This document shows, in pieces, positions 38,654 through 47,869 of a stretch of 64,000 nt of DNA. Positions within the stretch are counted from its first letter, which is position 1, and each line of letters begins with the position of its first letter. This DNA comes from Mycobacterium spongiae. GTDB lineage: Bacteria > Actinomycetota > Actinomycetes > Mycobacteriales > Mycobacteriaceae. Both the position numbers and the translations under genes were made by a program. Below the pieces are notes generated by a model that did not search any database, had not been told where the DNA came from, and saw nothing but the letters and a program-made list of their open reading frames with translations. The DNA lies in NCBI RefSeq assembly GCF_018278905.1, contig NZ_CP046600.1, positions 992,001-1,056,000 of the forward strand, written 5' to 3'.

Positions 38654-38969
38654 CGGGCAAGGGTGCGGACAGTGGCCGGACCTGGACCGGTCGGGCTGTC
38701 GTTTTGGCTGATCGGATGGCCACCCGCTATTGTGGTTGCCGATCCACCGAAGACCGTCGGTCACCGAGCAATCGGTTGAAGGTCCGGGAACATCCCGGCG
38801 GCCCACGCAGGAGGACGAGGCAGATACAGCCGGCGAATGCGCCGGCGTATTTCAACGCCCCGGCCACTTCCTGCGCCGGGGCGTTTCGTCGTTTCTGTCC
38901 TCGTTCGGGAGATCACAGACATCAAGTCGCCGCGCGACTTCCACTGGACTTCCACGTCAGGAGGCAGGC
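38654..38969 (+). promoter_or_regulatory. rplJ leader region with two hairpins
   Basis: The 316 bases before rplJ hold no gene. Hairpin 1 is GCCGGCG-AATG-CGCCGGC (38829-38846). Hairpin 2 has 11-bp arms AACGCCCCGGC (38854-38864) and GCCGGGGCGTT (38875-38885) with a 10-base loop, followed by a T-rich stretch (TCGTCGTTTCTG), so it resembles an intrinsic terminator or attenuator. L10(L12)4 binding to the rplJ leader is a known autoregulation mechanism; its use here is inferred. Confidence 0.55.
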
Positions 38970-39530
38970 ATGGCCAAGGCTGACAAGGCCACCGCCGTTG
39001 CGGACATCACCGAGCGCTTCAAGGCGTCGACCGCGACGTTGATCACCGAATACCGCGGTCTGACGGTGGCCAACCTGGCCGAGCTGCGTCGGTCGCTGGG
39101 TGGGTCGGGTACCTACGCGGTGGCCAAGAACACCCTCATCAAGCGGGCGGCCTCCGAAGCCGGTGTCGAGGGACTCGACGAGCTGTTCGTCGGCCCCACA
39201 GCGATCGCATTCGTCACCGGTGAACCAGTCGACGCCGCCAAGGCGCTCAAGACTTTCGCCAAGGAGCACAAGGCGCTGGTCATCAAGGGCGGCTACATGG
39301 ACGGCCATCCGTTGACCGTCGCCGAGGTCGAGCGCATCGCCGACCTGGAGTCCCGCGAAGTCTTGCTGGCCAAGCTCGCCGGCGCCATGAAAGGCAATCT
39401 CGCCAAAGCGGCCGGGCTGTTCAACGCGCCGGCCTCGCAGGTGGCCAGGCTCGCGGCCGCGCTGCAGGAAAAGAAGGCATCCGAAGCGCCGGCGGAAGCA
39501 CCCGCCGAGACCCCGGCTGAAGCCGAATAG
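38970..39530 (+). CDS. rplJ: 50S ribosomal protein L10
   Basis: A 186-residue protein beginning [18 protein letters not shown]. Clear L10 motifs are [29 protein letters not shown] and GPTAIAF. The C-terminal helix and an Ala/Glu/Pro-rich tail ([14 protein letters not shown]) bind L7/L12 dimers. The ATG at 38970 has a CAGGAGG-type ribosome-binding site. A longer in-frame start upstream is rejected because it would run through the leader hairpins. rplL follows after 42 bases. Confidence 0.96.
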   Translation: MAKADKATAVADITERFKASTATLITEYRGLTVANLAELRRSLGGSGTYAVAKNTLIKRAASEAGVEGLDELFVGPTAIAFVTGEPVDAAKALKTFAKEHKALVIKGGYMDGHPLTVAEVERIADLESREVLLAKLAGAMKGNLAKAAGLFNAPASQVARLAAALQEKKASEAPAEAPAETPAEAE

Positions 39531-39572
39531 CAGCAGCACCCTAAACCCAATCAATTGAGGAGGACCCCAACC

Positions 39573-39965
39573 ATGGCAAAGCTCTCGACCGACGACCTGA
39601 TGGACGCGTTCAAGGAAATGACGCTGTTGGAGCTCTCGGACTTCGTCAAGAAGTTCGAGGAGACCTTCGAGGTCACCGCCGCGGCTCCGGTCGCTGTTGC
39701 CGCCGCGGGCGCCGCTCCGGCTGGCGGTGCGGCCGAGGCCGTCGAGGAGCAGTCCGAGTTCGACGTGATCCTCGAGGCCGCCGGCGACAAGAAGATCGGC
39801 GTCATCAAGGTCGTTCGTGAGATCGTCTCGGGCCTGGGCCTGAAGGAGGCCAAGGACTTGGTCGACGGGGCGCCCAAGCCACTGCTGGAGAAGGTTGCCA
39901 AGGAGGCCGCCGAAGAGGCAAAGGGCAAGCTCGAGGCCGCCGGCGCCACCGTCTCCGTCAAGTAA
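39573..39965 (+). CDS. rplL: 50S ribosomal protein L7/L12
   Basis: A 130-residue protein, the length of Rv0652, beginning [20 protein letters not shown]. The N-terminal dimerisation domain, Ala-rich hinge ([21 protein letters not shown]) and C-terminal factor-binding domain ([23 protein letters not shown]...[12 protein letters not shown]) are all present. It forms the ribosomal stalk. Ribosome-binding site GAGGAGG precedes the ATG. A strong stem-loop follows eight bases after its stop. Confidence 0.97.
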   Translation: MAKLSTDDLMDAFKEMTLLELSDFVKKFEETFEVTAAAPVAVAAAGAAPAGGAAEAVEEQSEFDVILEAAGDKKIGVIKVVREIVSGLGLKEAKDLVDGAPKPLLEKVAKEAAEEAKGKLEAAGATVSVK

Positions 39966-39972
39966 GTCAACT

Positions 39973-40006
39973 CGCTACTAGCCCCCAGGATCGGGGGCTA
40001 GTAGCG
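39973..40006. terminator. Stem-loop terminator after rplL (bidirectional)
   Basis: A perfect 14-bp stem: CGCTACTAGCCCCC (39973-39986), loop AGGATC, complementary arm 39993-40006. It sits between convergent rplL and the TetR gene, so it can end transcription from both sides. Confidence 0.85.
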
Positions 40007-40009
40007 TGC

Positions 40010-40705
40010 TCAGCCGACGCCGACCGCCAACCGCTGCGACTGTAATACTTGCTCAGGTGAGTCGCCCAGAGCGACTAGCTCTCGTGAGATCAGCGATCCC
40101 AGCACGGGCGTGACTGCCGAGCCGTCGGTGCCGAAAAAGCCCGCCAGTTCGAGCATCACAAACCCATGCATGAGCGACCAGAGCTGGGCGGCTGTGGCCA
40201 CCACGGCAGCGTCCGCAGCGTTGGGGTCGACGGGTTCTACGCTGATCCGGCCCGCCTCGATCGACCGCAGCACCGAGCGGACGAACTGCGCGAAGGCAGG
40301 GTAGCGCTCGCCGATCTGCGGGATCGATAGCGTCAAAACATTATGAGCCGGCGCGTTGATGCCGTGCGCGCTGGTGCTGCCGAACATCAGCCGGTACATG
40401 TGGGGGCGCTCTATGGCGTAGTGCCGGTAGGCGAGCCCAGTGGCCAGCAGGTCGGCGACCGGGTCGGCCGTGTGGGGTAGCGCCAGCGCAGCGTCGAACT
40501 GGCGCATGCCCTCGTCCGCGACCTCTGCGATCAACCCGGGCATCCCGCCGAAATGGGTGTACACGGCCATCGTCGAGGTGCCGGCGGCACTGGCCACCTT
40601 GCGGGTCTGCAGTGCATCGGGACCGTGGTCGTTGAGCAGACCGACGGCGGCGTGCAGCATTTCGTCGCGCACGCTGCGTTGGGTCTGAGGAGTCATCACT
40701 GTCAT
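40010..40705 (-). CDS. TetR family transcriptional regulator
   Basis: A 231-residue regulator, the exact length of Rv0653c when started at the ATG at 40705. The N-terminal helix-turn-helix is clear: MLHAAVGLLNDHGPDALQTRKVASAAGTSTMAVYTHFGGM. The C-terminal ligand domain is of the WHG type (QLWSLMHGFVMLELAGFFG). It stands next to and divergent from the carotenoid operon, so it is a natural candidate regulator of crt genes or of the cleavage oxygenase, by position only. In H37Rv the same gene sits directly beside the oxygenase. Confidence 0.92.
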   Translation of the reverse strand: MTVMTPQTQRSVRDEMLHAAVGLLNDHGPDALQTRKVASAAGTSTMAVYTHFGGMPGLIAEVADEGMRQFDAALALPHTADPVADLLATGLAYRHYAIERPHMYRLMFGSTSAHGINAPAHNVLTLSIPQIGERYPAFAQFVRSVLRSIEAGRISVEPVDPNAADAAVVATAAQLWSLMHGFVMLELAGFFGTDGSAVTPVLGSLISRELVALGDSPEQVLQSQRLAVGVG

Positions 40706-41121
40706 CTTCTCATTGGCGGCGGTTCGTATGCCGCGTTGTCGTTGGCGCAACGCCGGTGGTTGCACAGTGGGTGGGCTACAGAACGGGATTGCCGGCATCT
40801 GCCGACGAGATCGTGGAGATCACCAGCCTGGGCTGGGCGCGGACCGCGCAAAAGGCCTGTTCCGGATGCGCCGGGAAGGCCCGCGGGCGGCAAATGAAGC
40901 AACCGGCAGAGAAATCTTCTCACCCGTCCCATCCATGACCAGATCGGTTCCGAATGGCTGTTATCGAACCCCCGACGACCGCACCACTGGCCATCCAGGA
41001 ACAGGTCTCTACCAGGAACAGGGCTCTACAAGGAAGAAGATGCACCAGAACATGACAACCGCGGCGGCTCGTCGAGCGCCATTGACCCGTTCCTGACCAC
41101 CCAAAAGAGGGGAATGACCGG
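40706..41121. promoter_or_regulatory. Divergent intergenic region, tetR / crtE
   Basis: About 416 bases without a supported gene between divergent TetR and crtE. It should contain the promoters for both. The clearest structure is the direct repeat at 40995-41028 (listed separately). Short open stretches here have no recognisable protein. Confidence 0.5.
40995..41028 (+). repeat. 17-bp direct repeat upstream of crtE
   Basis: Two adjacent copies: CCAGGAACAGGTCTCTA (40995-41011) and CCAGGAACAGGGCTCTA (41012-41028), one mismatch. They end 93 bases before the crtE start and are a candidate activator or repressor site. No known binding motif was matched. Confidence 0.7.
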
Positions 41122-42345
41122 ATGAGTTTTGGCCGTTCGACCCATCGGTTGCCGCGGCTGGCGGAAGTTCCACCAGTTGGCGAGATGAGTCCCGAGATGA
41201 GCGCCGAGGTCAGCCCCGAGATCAGTTCACTGTCGATGGCGCCCGTTGCGGATTCGTCACCGACGACGCAGAGAAACCGGGCAGTCACCGTCTCCGGTGG
41301 CGCCTGGCTATCCAACCTGCGACTGGCCGTGCTGGCCAGCATTGCCGACTACGTCGCGACCCAGCGCACGGCTCTTGACGTGGCTGGCTTCGACGCGGCC
41401 GGCGACCTGCTGGAGGAGTTTGTCTCGCGGGGTAAGTGCTTGCGCTCCACCTTCATGTACCTGGGTTGGTTGTCTGGAGCCGCACCGAGTTCAGCGGCCC
41501 TGTCGGCCGCCGCCAGTTTGGAGCTGCTGCACGCCTTCGCGCTCCTGCAAGACGACGTGATGGACCAATCGTCCGAACGCCGAGGCCTTCCGGCCGCCCA
41601 TGTCAAGCTGGCCCGTTGGTACCGGGAAAGTGGATTGTCGGGCTCAGCAGAACGTTTCGGCGAATCGGCCGCTACCTTGCTCGGCGACATGTGCCTGATC
41701 TGGGCCGAGCAGATGCTACGCGAAAGTGGCATCGATGCTCACCGCCTGCAACGAATATGGCCGCGCTACGACGCCATGCGCATCGAACTGGCAGTCGGCC
41801 AATTCGGCGACCTGGCAAGCGATGTGCGCGACCTTCCGTCGTTGGATGCGGTTCTTGACGTAGCGAGGCGCAAGTCGGGCAACTACACGGTGCGCCGCCC
41901 GTTGGAGATTGGGGCGGCAATGGCCGGTTGCGACGATCGCACTCTGGCGCAGCTGGGCCGCTATGGTGCCGCCGTCGGTGAGGCCTTCCAACTTCGCGAT
42001 GACCTTCTGGGTGTCTTCGGCTCGCCGGCGATCACCGGCAAGCCTAGTGGGGGGGATCTGCTCGAACGCAAGGCGACCAGCGTTGTGGTAACCGCCCATC
42101 ACTTGGCCGACGAGCCGGCGCGGCTCCGGCTTGTCGAACTGGTGAACAGTGACGATCTCGATGAGACACAGCTTGACTGCTTCAAGACGTTGATTGTGAC
42201 AACCGGTGCTGCGCAGCGGATCGAAGACATGATTGGCCATCGGGTTGAGCTTGCTCGAAATGCCCTGGACGAGTTGGCGATTGACGATGCAGTTCAGCGG
42301 GCGCTGGACGATCTGGCGGTCGCTTGTGCGAAGCGGTCCGCGTGA
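41122..42345 (+). CDS. crtE: Geranylgeranyl diphosphate synthase (polyprenyl synthetase) CrtE
   Basis: A 407-residue trans-prenyltransferase. First aspartate-rich motif LLQDDVMDQSSERRG (DDxxD), second region AFQLRDDLLGVFGSP, and the GKxLRxxxxYLG-like segment RGKCLRSTFMYLGW. The N-terminal 55 residues are an extension that includes four 12-bp repeats encoding E[M/V/I]S[P/A/S] (41182-41229). In-frame ATGs within it (41185, 41197 and 41236) mean the true start could be later. It makes the C20 precursor for carotenoids. It is the first gene of the crt operon. Confidence 0.92.
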   Translation: MSFGRSTHRLPRLAEVPPVGEMSPEMSAEVSPEISSLSMAPVADSSPTTQRNRAVTVSGGAWLSNLRLAVLASIADYVATQRTALDVAGFDAAGDLLEEFVSRGKCLRSTFMYLGWLSGAAPSSAALSAAASLELLHAFALLQDDVMDQSSERRGLPAAHVKLARWYRESGLSGSAERFGESAATLLGDMCLIWAEQMLRESGIDAHRLQRIWPRYDAMRIELAVGQFGDLASDVRDLPSLDAVLDVARRKSGNYTVRRPLEIGAAMAGCDDRTLAQLGRYGAAVGEAFQLRDDLLGVFGSPAITGKPSGGDLLERKATSVVVTAHHLADEPARLRLVELVNSDDLDETQLDCFKTLIVTTGAAQRIEDMIGHRVELARNALDELAIDDAVQRALDDLAVACAKRSA

Positions 42346-42374
42346 GATCACACGAATTGAGAGGTAGGCCGACG

Positions 42375-43904
42375 ATGCGGACCGTGCGGGGACTAACAGA
42401 TCACGTGGTGGTGATCGGTGCGGGATTGGCCGGGCTGTCGACCGCACTGCACCTGGCCGGCCGCGGCCGCAGAGTTACGGTGGTCGAGCGCGAACCGTGG
42501 CCGGGCGGCCGTGCCGGACGAATCGACATTGGCGGTTACCGGATCGACACCGGCCCCACCGTGCTGACCATGCCCGACCTCATCGATGACGTTTTTGCCG
42601 CCGTCGGCGAAACGCGTTCTGACCGCTTGGAGCTGCTCCCGGTCGACCCGGCCTACCACGCGGTATTCGCCGATGGCAGCTCTCTGGACGTGCACACTGA
42701 TCCGGATCGGATGACCGCCGCCATCGAAGCTTTCGCGGATCGCAAGCAGGCTGCGGGCTACCGCCGGCTGCGCGACTGGCTGGAGCGGTTGTACCGCATC
42801 GAGTTCGACGGCTTCATCGCCGCGAACTTCGACTCGCCACTGTCGCTGCTGACCCCGCAGCTGGCCAGGCTGGTGGCGCTCGGCGGATTCCGCAACTGGG
42901 ACGCAATGGTCAAGCGCCACATCACCGATTCCCGATTGCGGCGGGTGTTCACCTTCCAGTCGTTGTATGCCGGTGTGGCACCCCAAGACGCGCTGGCGGT
43001 TTACGCCGTCATCGCCTACATGGACACCATCTCGGGCGTCTTCTTTCCGCGCGGGGGAATCCGGGCGTTACCTGACGCACTGGCGGATGCGGGATCAGAC
43101 GCCGGTGTGCAGTTCCGCTACTGCTCCAGCGTCACCGAACTCGAACGCCGCGGCGAGCGAGTCACTGCCGTGCGCACTGACCAAGGTGAGCGCATCGCCT
43201 GCGACGCGGTGGTCCTGACAACGGAATTGCCCCGGACCTACGAGCTGCTGGGCCGCACGCCCCGTCGCCTCGGGCGGCTGCGAGCAGCGCCGTCGGCGGT
43301 CGTGGTGCACGCAGGCTGTGACAGCCTGGCGATGCCCGACAAGCCGACGGCTCATCATTCGATTCTCTTCGGTGAGGCCTGGGAGCAGACGTTCACCGAT
43401 ATCATTCGCGACGGTCGGCTGATGCGCGACCCATCTTTGCTGGTTACGCGGCCAACAGCGGGCGATCCGAGCCTCGCGCCGGCCGGTCGCGACCTGTTGT
43501 ACCTACTGGCTCCGGCTCCCAACCTGGCCGGGAGTTCCGTTGACTGGTCCGGCGTCGGCGACGCCTACGCCCGAACAATCCTGAACACCGTGGCCGACCG
43601 GCTGATGCCGGGCCTCCGGGACAGCGCCGAAGTGCTCGATGTCGTCACCCCCAAAGACTGGGCGCGCCAGGGGATGGCGGCCGGTAGCCCATTCGCGCTC
43701 GCACACACCTTCGGCCAGACTGGGCCGTTTCGCCCCGCCAACACCGTCCGCGGCATCGGCAATGCGGTACTGGCTGGATCGTCGACCGTGCCCGGCGTGG
43801 GCGTGCCGACCACGCTGATCTCCGGGCGATTGGCCGCCGACCGAATAACTGGCCTCATCGACCGACCGGTAGCCCACATCGATATGAAAGCGCCACTACC
43901 ATGA
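42375..43904 (+). CDS. crtI: Phytoene desaturase CrtI
   Basis: A 509-residue FAD-dependent amine-oxidase-like protein. The Rossmann motif VVVIGAGLAGLSTALHLAGRGRRVTVVE is followed by PGGRAGRI, and the C-terminal FAD motif reads NAVLAGSSTVPGVGVPTTLISGRLAADRI, typical of bacterial CrtI. It introduces double bonds into phytoene towards lycopene. The ATG at 42375 has a GAGGTAG site; an in-frame start 51 bases earlier overlaps crtE. The stop overlaps crtB by four bases (ATGA). Confidence 0.95.
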   Translation: MRTVRGLTDHVVVIGAGLAGLSTALHLAGRGRRVTVVEREPWPGGRAGRIDIGGYRIDTGPTVLTMPDLIDDVFAAVGETRSDRLELLPVDPAYHAVFADGSSLDVHTDPDRMTAAIEAFADRKQAAGYRRLRDWLERLYRIEFDGFIAANFDSPLSLLTPQLARLVALGGFRNWDAMVKRHITDSRLRRVFTFQSLYAGVAPQDALAVYAVIAYMDTISGVFFPRGGIRALPDALADAGSDAGVQFRYCSSVTELERRGERVTAVRTDQGERIACDAVVLTTELPRTYELLGRTPRRLGRLRAAPSAVVVHAGCDSLAMPDKPTAHHSILFGEAWEQTFTDIIRDGRLMRDPSLLVTRPTAGDPSLAPAGRDLLYLLAPAPNLAGSSVDWSGVGDAYARTILNTVADRLMPGLRDSAEVLDVVTPKDWARQGMAAGSPFALAHTFGQTGPFRPANTVRGIGNAVLAGSSTVPGVGVPTTLISGRLAADRITGLIDRPVAHIDMKAPLP

Positions 43905-44860
43905 TCCGAAGTGAACTAGACGCCGCCGGCATCGACGATGTGCGGTTGCGTCACGCATATCGCCGCTGCCGCGAAATCAACGCGGCCCACGGGCGCACCT
44001 TCTTCTTGGCCACCCGGTTGCTGGCGCCGGATCAGCGACCGGCCGTGCACGCGTTGTACGGCTTCGCGCGCCGCGCCGACGACATCCTCGACGAGCTTAA
44101 TCCCGATCTAGACACGGACATTCGAGCTAAGCGTCTTCAGCAATTCTGCGACCGATTGGTCGCCGCCGCAGATCTCGGTGACGATCCCGTCCTGGTAGCG
44201 GTCAGACACACCGCGCGTCGGTACGACATCGGCGCGGACCTGTTCGACGATTTCCTCGCGTCAATGCGTATGGACCTGACCGTGACCGACTATCCCACCA
44301 GGGAAGCGCTCAACGGCTACATGCGTGGCTCAGCGGAAGCCATTGGGCTCCAACTCCTCCCGATATTGGGGACCGTAGTACCTGCCGACGAAGCCGCGCC
44401 GTATGCCGCTGGGCTCGGGCGCGCGTTCCAGCTCACCAATTTCCTCCGTGACGTCGACGAGGACCTTGAGCGGAACAGGGTCTACTTGCCGGCGGACGAA
44501 CTGGCCACCTATGGCGTGGACCGCGATGTGCTGATGTGGTGTCATCGCAGTAGTCGCACTGATGCGCGAGTTCGCAGCGCATTGGCGGCCCAACACGAGG
44601 TCGCACGGGAAACTTATCGGTTTGCCGCCGACGGTATCGCGCTGCTGGCGCCGCGCTCCCGGCCTTGTGTGGCAACGGCATTGACGCTGTATTCGGAGAT
44701 CCTCGACCGTATCGAAGACAGCGACTTCGCCGTGTTCGGGCGCCGCGCTACCGTCGGCACGGCCCGCCGGCTGCGGGTCGCTGGGGCTGGGCTCCTGCAA
44801 GCGTGGCGGGTGCGCACCGGTGACTCTGTGGGGGCTCCTCGACAAACGGGTGCCGCATGA
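43901..44860 (+). CDS. crtB: Phytoene synthase CrtB
   Basis: A 319-residue squalene/phytoene synthase. Both aspartate-rich motifs are visible: FARRADDILDE (about residue 65) and the signature LTNFLRDVDEDLERNRVYLP (about residue 180). It condenses two geranylgeranyl diphosphates to phytoene. It overlaps crtI upstream and crtYc downstream by four bases each, so translation of the three is probably coupled. Confidence 0.95.
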   Translation: MIRSELDAAGIDDVRLRHAYRRCREINAAHGRTFFLATRLLAPDQRPAVHALYGFARRADDILDELNPDLDTDIRAKRLQQFCDRLVAAADLGDDPVLVAVRHTARRYDIGADLFDDFLASMRMDLTVTDYPTREALNGYMRGSAEAIGLQLLPILGTVVPADEAAPYAAGLGRAFQLTNFLRDVDEDLERNRVYLPADELATYGVDRDVLMWCHRSSRTDARVRSALAAQHEVARETYRFAADGIALLAPRSRPCVATALTLYSEILDRIEDSDFAVFGRRATVGTARRLRVAGAGLLQAWRVRTGDSVGAPRQTGAA

Positions 44861-45180
44861 GCGATCGGTGGCAATACCTCCTGGTCCTGGCCGCATGTTT
44901 GGCGATAACGGCGCCGCTGGAGTTGTTCGGCAGCGGCGTGTATCGGCATCCTCGGCGGCTGGCGAGGGCGGTGCTACCCGTTGCGGTCGTCTTCCTGATC
45001 TGGGACATGGTGGCTGTGGCCGGCAAGGTGTGGACATTCGATGCCAGCTACATCAGCGGCCTGCGTATCCCGTTTGGCGTGCCGATCGAGGAAGTGGTGT
45101 TCTTCCTCGTGATTCCGGTGTGTGGGCTATTGACCTACAACGCGGTCAGCACGATCCTCGATTGGCGCAACCACCGATGA
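44857..45180 (+). CDS. crtYc: Lycopene cyclase subunit CrtYc
   Basis: A 107-residue membrane protein with three predicted helices (YLLVLAACLAITAPLELF; AVLPVAVVFLIWDMVAVAG; EVVFFLVIPVCGLLTYNAV). The PxEE motif in FGVPIEEVVFF is the signature of heterodimeric lycopene cyclases in actinobacteria. It works with CrtYd to cyclise lycopene ends to beta-type rings. Stop and next start overlap (ATGA). Confidence 0.93.
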   Translation: MSDRWQYLLVLAACLAITAPLELFGSGVYRHPRRLARAVLPVAVVFLIWDMVAVAGKVWTFDASYISGLRIPFGVPIEEVVFFLVIPVCGLLTYNAVSTILDWRNHR

Positions 45181-45566
45181 GCGGGTTGGGCTACACGGTG
45201 CCGGTCGTGTTGGCCGTGGTGGCCGTCTGCGCGCTGGAACTGGTGGTGCTGCGCACCGGTCTGTTTCGGCGCCTGGCCTACTGGTTGTCGATGGTGATCG
45301 TGCTTGGTTTTCAGGTCCTGGTCGACGGCTGGCTGACCAAGCTCAGCTCGCCGGTCTTCCGATACAACGAGGATCAGATCACCGGCCTGCGGTTTCCGTT
45401 CGATATCCCGATCGAGGATTTCCTGCTGGGCTTTGCCGTGGTCACCGCCGTGCTGCTGCTGTGGGAACGCCAACGTCTCAGCGACGGACTACGCGACGAA
45501 GGCGCCACGGCTGGTCACCCTGCCACACGGATCGATCGACACGGCCGCAGCAGGCTAGACAGCTAA
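45177..45566 (+). CDS. crtYd: Lycopene cyclase subunit CrtYd
   Basis: A 129-residue membrane protein paralogous to CrtYc, with helices VPVVLAVVAVCALELVVL, WLSMVIVLGFQVLVDGWL and FLLGFAVVTAVLLLWE. The motif is FDIPIEDFLL (PxED). The short charged tail (GRSRLDS) is probably cytosolic. The start at 45177 overlaps the crtYc stop by four bases; a longer reading beginning in crtB is a shadow. Confidence 0.92.
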   Translation: MSGLGYTVPVVLAVVAVCALELVVLRTGLFRRLAYWLSMVIVLGFQVLVDGWLTKLSSPVFRYNEDQITGLRFPFDIPIEDFLLGFAVVTAVLLLWERQRLSDGLRDEGATAGHPATRIDRHGRSRLDS

Positions 45567-45592
45567 CCGCGGATACGTAAGGGGAGCGCCGC

Positions 45593-47869
45593 ATGCTATC
45601 GAGAATGGCCCGCATCTCCATTGCAGCGCCGCGACGCGTAATCACGCTCGCGATCCTGGTCATGATAGGTACGGCCATCTTCGGCATCCCCGCGGCCACG
45701 AGCCTGTCCGGCGGCGGATTCCTGGATCCGGCATCCGAATCCGCACGGGCCGCCGCGGTGCTCGCCGACAAGTTCCATCGGGGCGACATGGAGATGGTGC
45801 TGCTGGTGAGCACCCAGGACGGTGCAAACGGTGGCGGCGGCGTCCTGGAGGGTCGCGCACGTGCCGTCGGCACTGACGTCGTGCGCCAGCTCGCCGAATC
45901 ACCCTTCGTCGCGCAGGTGGCCTCGCCGTGGGACACGCCACACCCGGGGCCGGGCATGCTCAGCGCCGACGGCAAATCCGCAGTGATTCTGGCTGCGCTC
46001 ACCGGCGATGAGAACAGCGCTCCCAAGCATGCCCAGGCGTTGGCGGACCGGCTCACGGGTGAGCGTGATGGGGTCAGCGTGCAAGCCGGCGGTGCGGCGA
46101 TGGTCTATGCGCAGGTCACCCGGCAGACCGAAAAAGACTTGTTGCGCATGGAGTTCATTGCGGTGCCGCTGAGCTTCGTCGCGTTGGTATGGGTATTCGG
46201 CGGGCTGCTCGCCGCGGCATTGCCGGTCGCCGTGGGCGGGTTCGCGATCCTGGGTTCACTCGCAGTACTGCGTGGCATCGCATTGGTCACCGACGTGTCG
46301 ATTTTCGCGCTGAACGTGACGGTGGCGCTGGGGTTGGCCTTGGCCATCGACTACACCTTGCTGATCATTAGTCGGTATCGCGACGAACTGGCCGAGGGAG
46401 CGCCCGCGGACCAGGCCTTGGTGCGCACCATGACCACGGCGGGTCGCACCGTTGTGTTCTCGGCCATGACGGTGGCCTTGGCGCTCGTGGCAATGGTGCT
46501 GTTCCCGATGTACTTCCTGAAGTCTTTCGCCTATGCCGGCATCGCGGTGGTGGCGTTTGCGGCCGTGGCGGCGGTCGTGGTGGCGCCGACGGTGATCGTG
46601 TTGTTGGGCGACCGGCTGGATGCATTCAACGTCTGGGATCTGGGTCGGCGGCTGCTGCGTCGCCCCGCCCCGCCGCCACGACCGATAGACCAGACGTTCT
46701 GGTACCGGGCGGCGAAGTTGGTCATGCGTCACGCGATCCCGATCGGCCTGGCGATCATCGCGCTGTTGCTCGCGCTAGGGGCACCGTTCCTCGGCATCAA
46801 GTGGGGCTATCCCGACGACCGGGTGCTGCCGCCGTCCTCGTCGGCACGGGCAGTCAGCGATCGCATCCGCAGCGATTTCGACGCGAATTCTGAGACCAGA
46901 GTCACCGTCGTCATCCCCGATACCGCGGGTCTGACCAAACCGGACTTCAACAGGTATGCCGCAGAACTGTCGCGGGTGGCCGACGTATCGGCGGTGTCCT
47001 CGCCGACCGGCACGTTCGTCGCCGGGCAACCCACAGGGCCGCCGTCCGCACCCGCCGCAGTGGCGGGCGGCGGCGCCTATCTGACTGTGGAAAGTACCGC
47101 GCCGTTGTACTCGCCCGCCTCCGAAACCCAATTGGTCCAGCTGCATGCCGTGGAGTTGGCGGGAGGCCGGGCGGTGCTGATGACGGGAATCGCTGCGATG
47201 AATCGCGACAGCGTTGACGGGATCACGTCGCGGTTGCCCGTGGTGTTCGGGTTTATCGCGGTCGTGATGCTCGTCCTGCTCTTCCTGCTCACCGGCAGCG
47301 TGGTGTTGCCGGTCAAGGCGGTGGTGCTCAATATGCTCTCGTTGACGGCGGCGTTCGGTGCTTTGGTGTGGATCTTCCAGGACGGGCATTTGGGTGCGTT
47401 GGGCACTACACCGACCGGAACCTTGGTCGCAAACATCCCGGTCTTGTTGTTCTGCATCGCATTCGGTTTGTCCATGGACTACGAAGTGTTCCTGCTGTCC
47501 CGCATTCGCGAGTACTGGCTGGAGTCGCCACGAAGTCACGCTGACAACGACGAAAGCATCGCGCTTGGCCTCGCGCGCACGGGTCGGGTGATCACCGCCG
47601 CAGCGCTGCTGATGTCGATCTCGTTCGCCGGTCTCATTTCCGCCGAGGTGTCGTTCATGCGCATGTTCGGCGTGGGGCTGACTATTGCCGTGTTGGTCGA
47701 TGCGACGTTGGTGCGGGTGGTGTTGGTGCCGGCTTTCATGCATGTGTTTGGCAGCCTGAACTGGTGGGCGCCAAGACCGCTGGCACGATTGCACCAGCGG
47801 GCTTTTGCAGGTGAATCCGAAGCCGACCGGCCCGAACCACGCGACGACTATCTGACCGCGGTGCACTGA
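45593..47869 (+). CDS. MMPL/RND family membrane transporter in the crt operon
   Basis: A 758-residue MmpL-type RND protein with about 12 membrane segments in two halves: one after residue 15, a cluster at 190-340, one near 385, and the second cluster at 545-720. The proton-relay type Asp-Tyr pairs are visible in LALAIDYTLLIISRYRDEL and GLSMDYEVFLLSRIREYW. It starts 26 bases after crtYd, so it belongs to the crt operon, and an export or membrane-placement role for carotenoids is a plausible inference. Other MmpL proteins export lipids; substrate here is unproven. Confidence 0.9.
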   Translation: MLSRMARISIAAPRRVITLAILVMIGTAIFGIPAATSLSGGGFLDPASESARAAAVLADKFHRGDMEMVLLVSTQDGANGGGGVLEGRARAVGTDVVRQLAESPFVAQVASPWDTPHPGPGMLSADGKSAVILAALTGDENSAPKHAQALADRLTGERDGVSVQAGGAAMVYAQVTRQTEKDLLRMEFIAVPLSFVALVWVFGGLLAAALPVAVGGFAILGSLAVLRGIALVTDVSIFALNVTVALGLALAIDYTLLIISRYRDELAEGAPADQALVRTMTTAGRTVVFSAMTVALALVAMVLFPMYFLKSFAYAGIAVVAFAAVAAVVVAPTVIVLLGDRLDAFNVWDLGRRLLRRPAPPPRPIDQTFWYRAAKLVMRHAIPIGLAIIALLLALGAPFLGIKWGYPDDRVLPPSSSARAVSDRIRSDFDANSETRVTVVIPDTAGLTKPDFNRYAAELSRVADVSAVSSPTGTFVAGQPTGPPSAPAAVAGGGAYLTVESTAPLYSPASETQLVQLHAVELAGGRAVLMTGIAAMNRDSVDGITSRLPVVFGFIAVVMLVLLFLLTGSVVLPVKAVVLNMLSLTAAFGALVWIFQDGHLGALGTTPTGTLVANIPVLLFCIAFGLSMDYEVFLLSRIREYWLESPRSHADNDESIALGLARTGRVITAAALLMSISFAGLISAEVSFMRMFGVGLTIAVLVDATLVRVVLVPAFMHVFGSLNWWAPRPLARLHQRAFAGESEADRPEPRDDYLTAVH

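Noticed and set aside
40712..41096. Small open frames between tetR and crtE
   Set aside because: No recognisable protein, no clear ribosome-binding site, and the region must hold both promoters.
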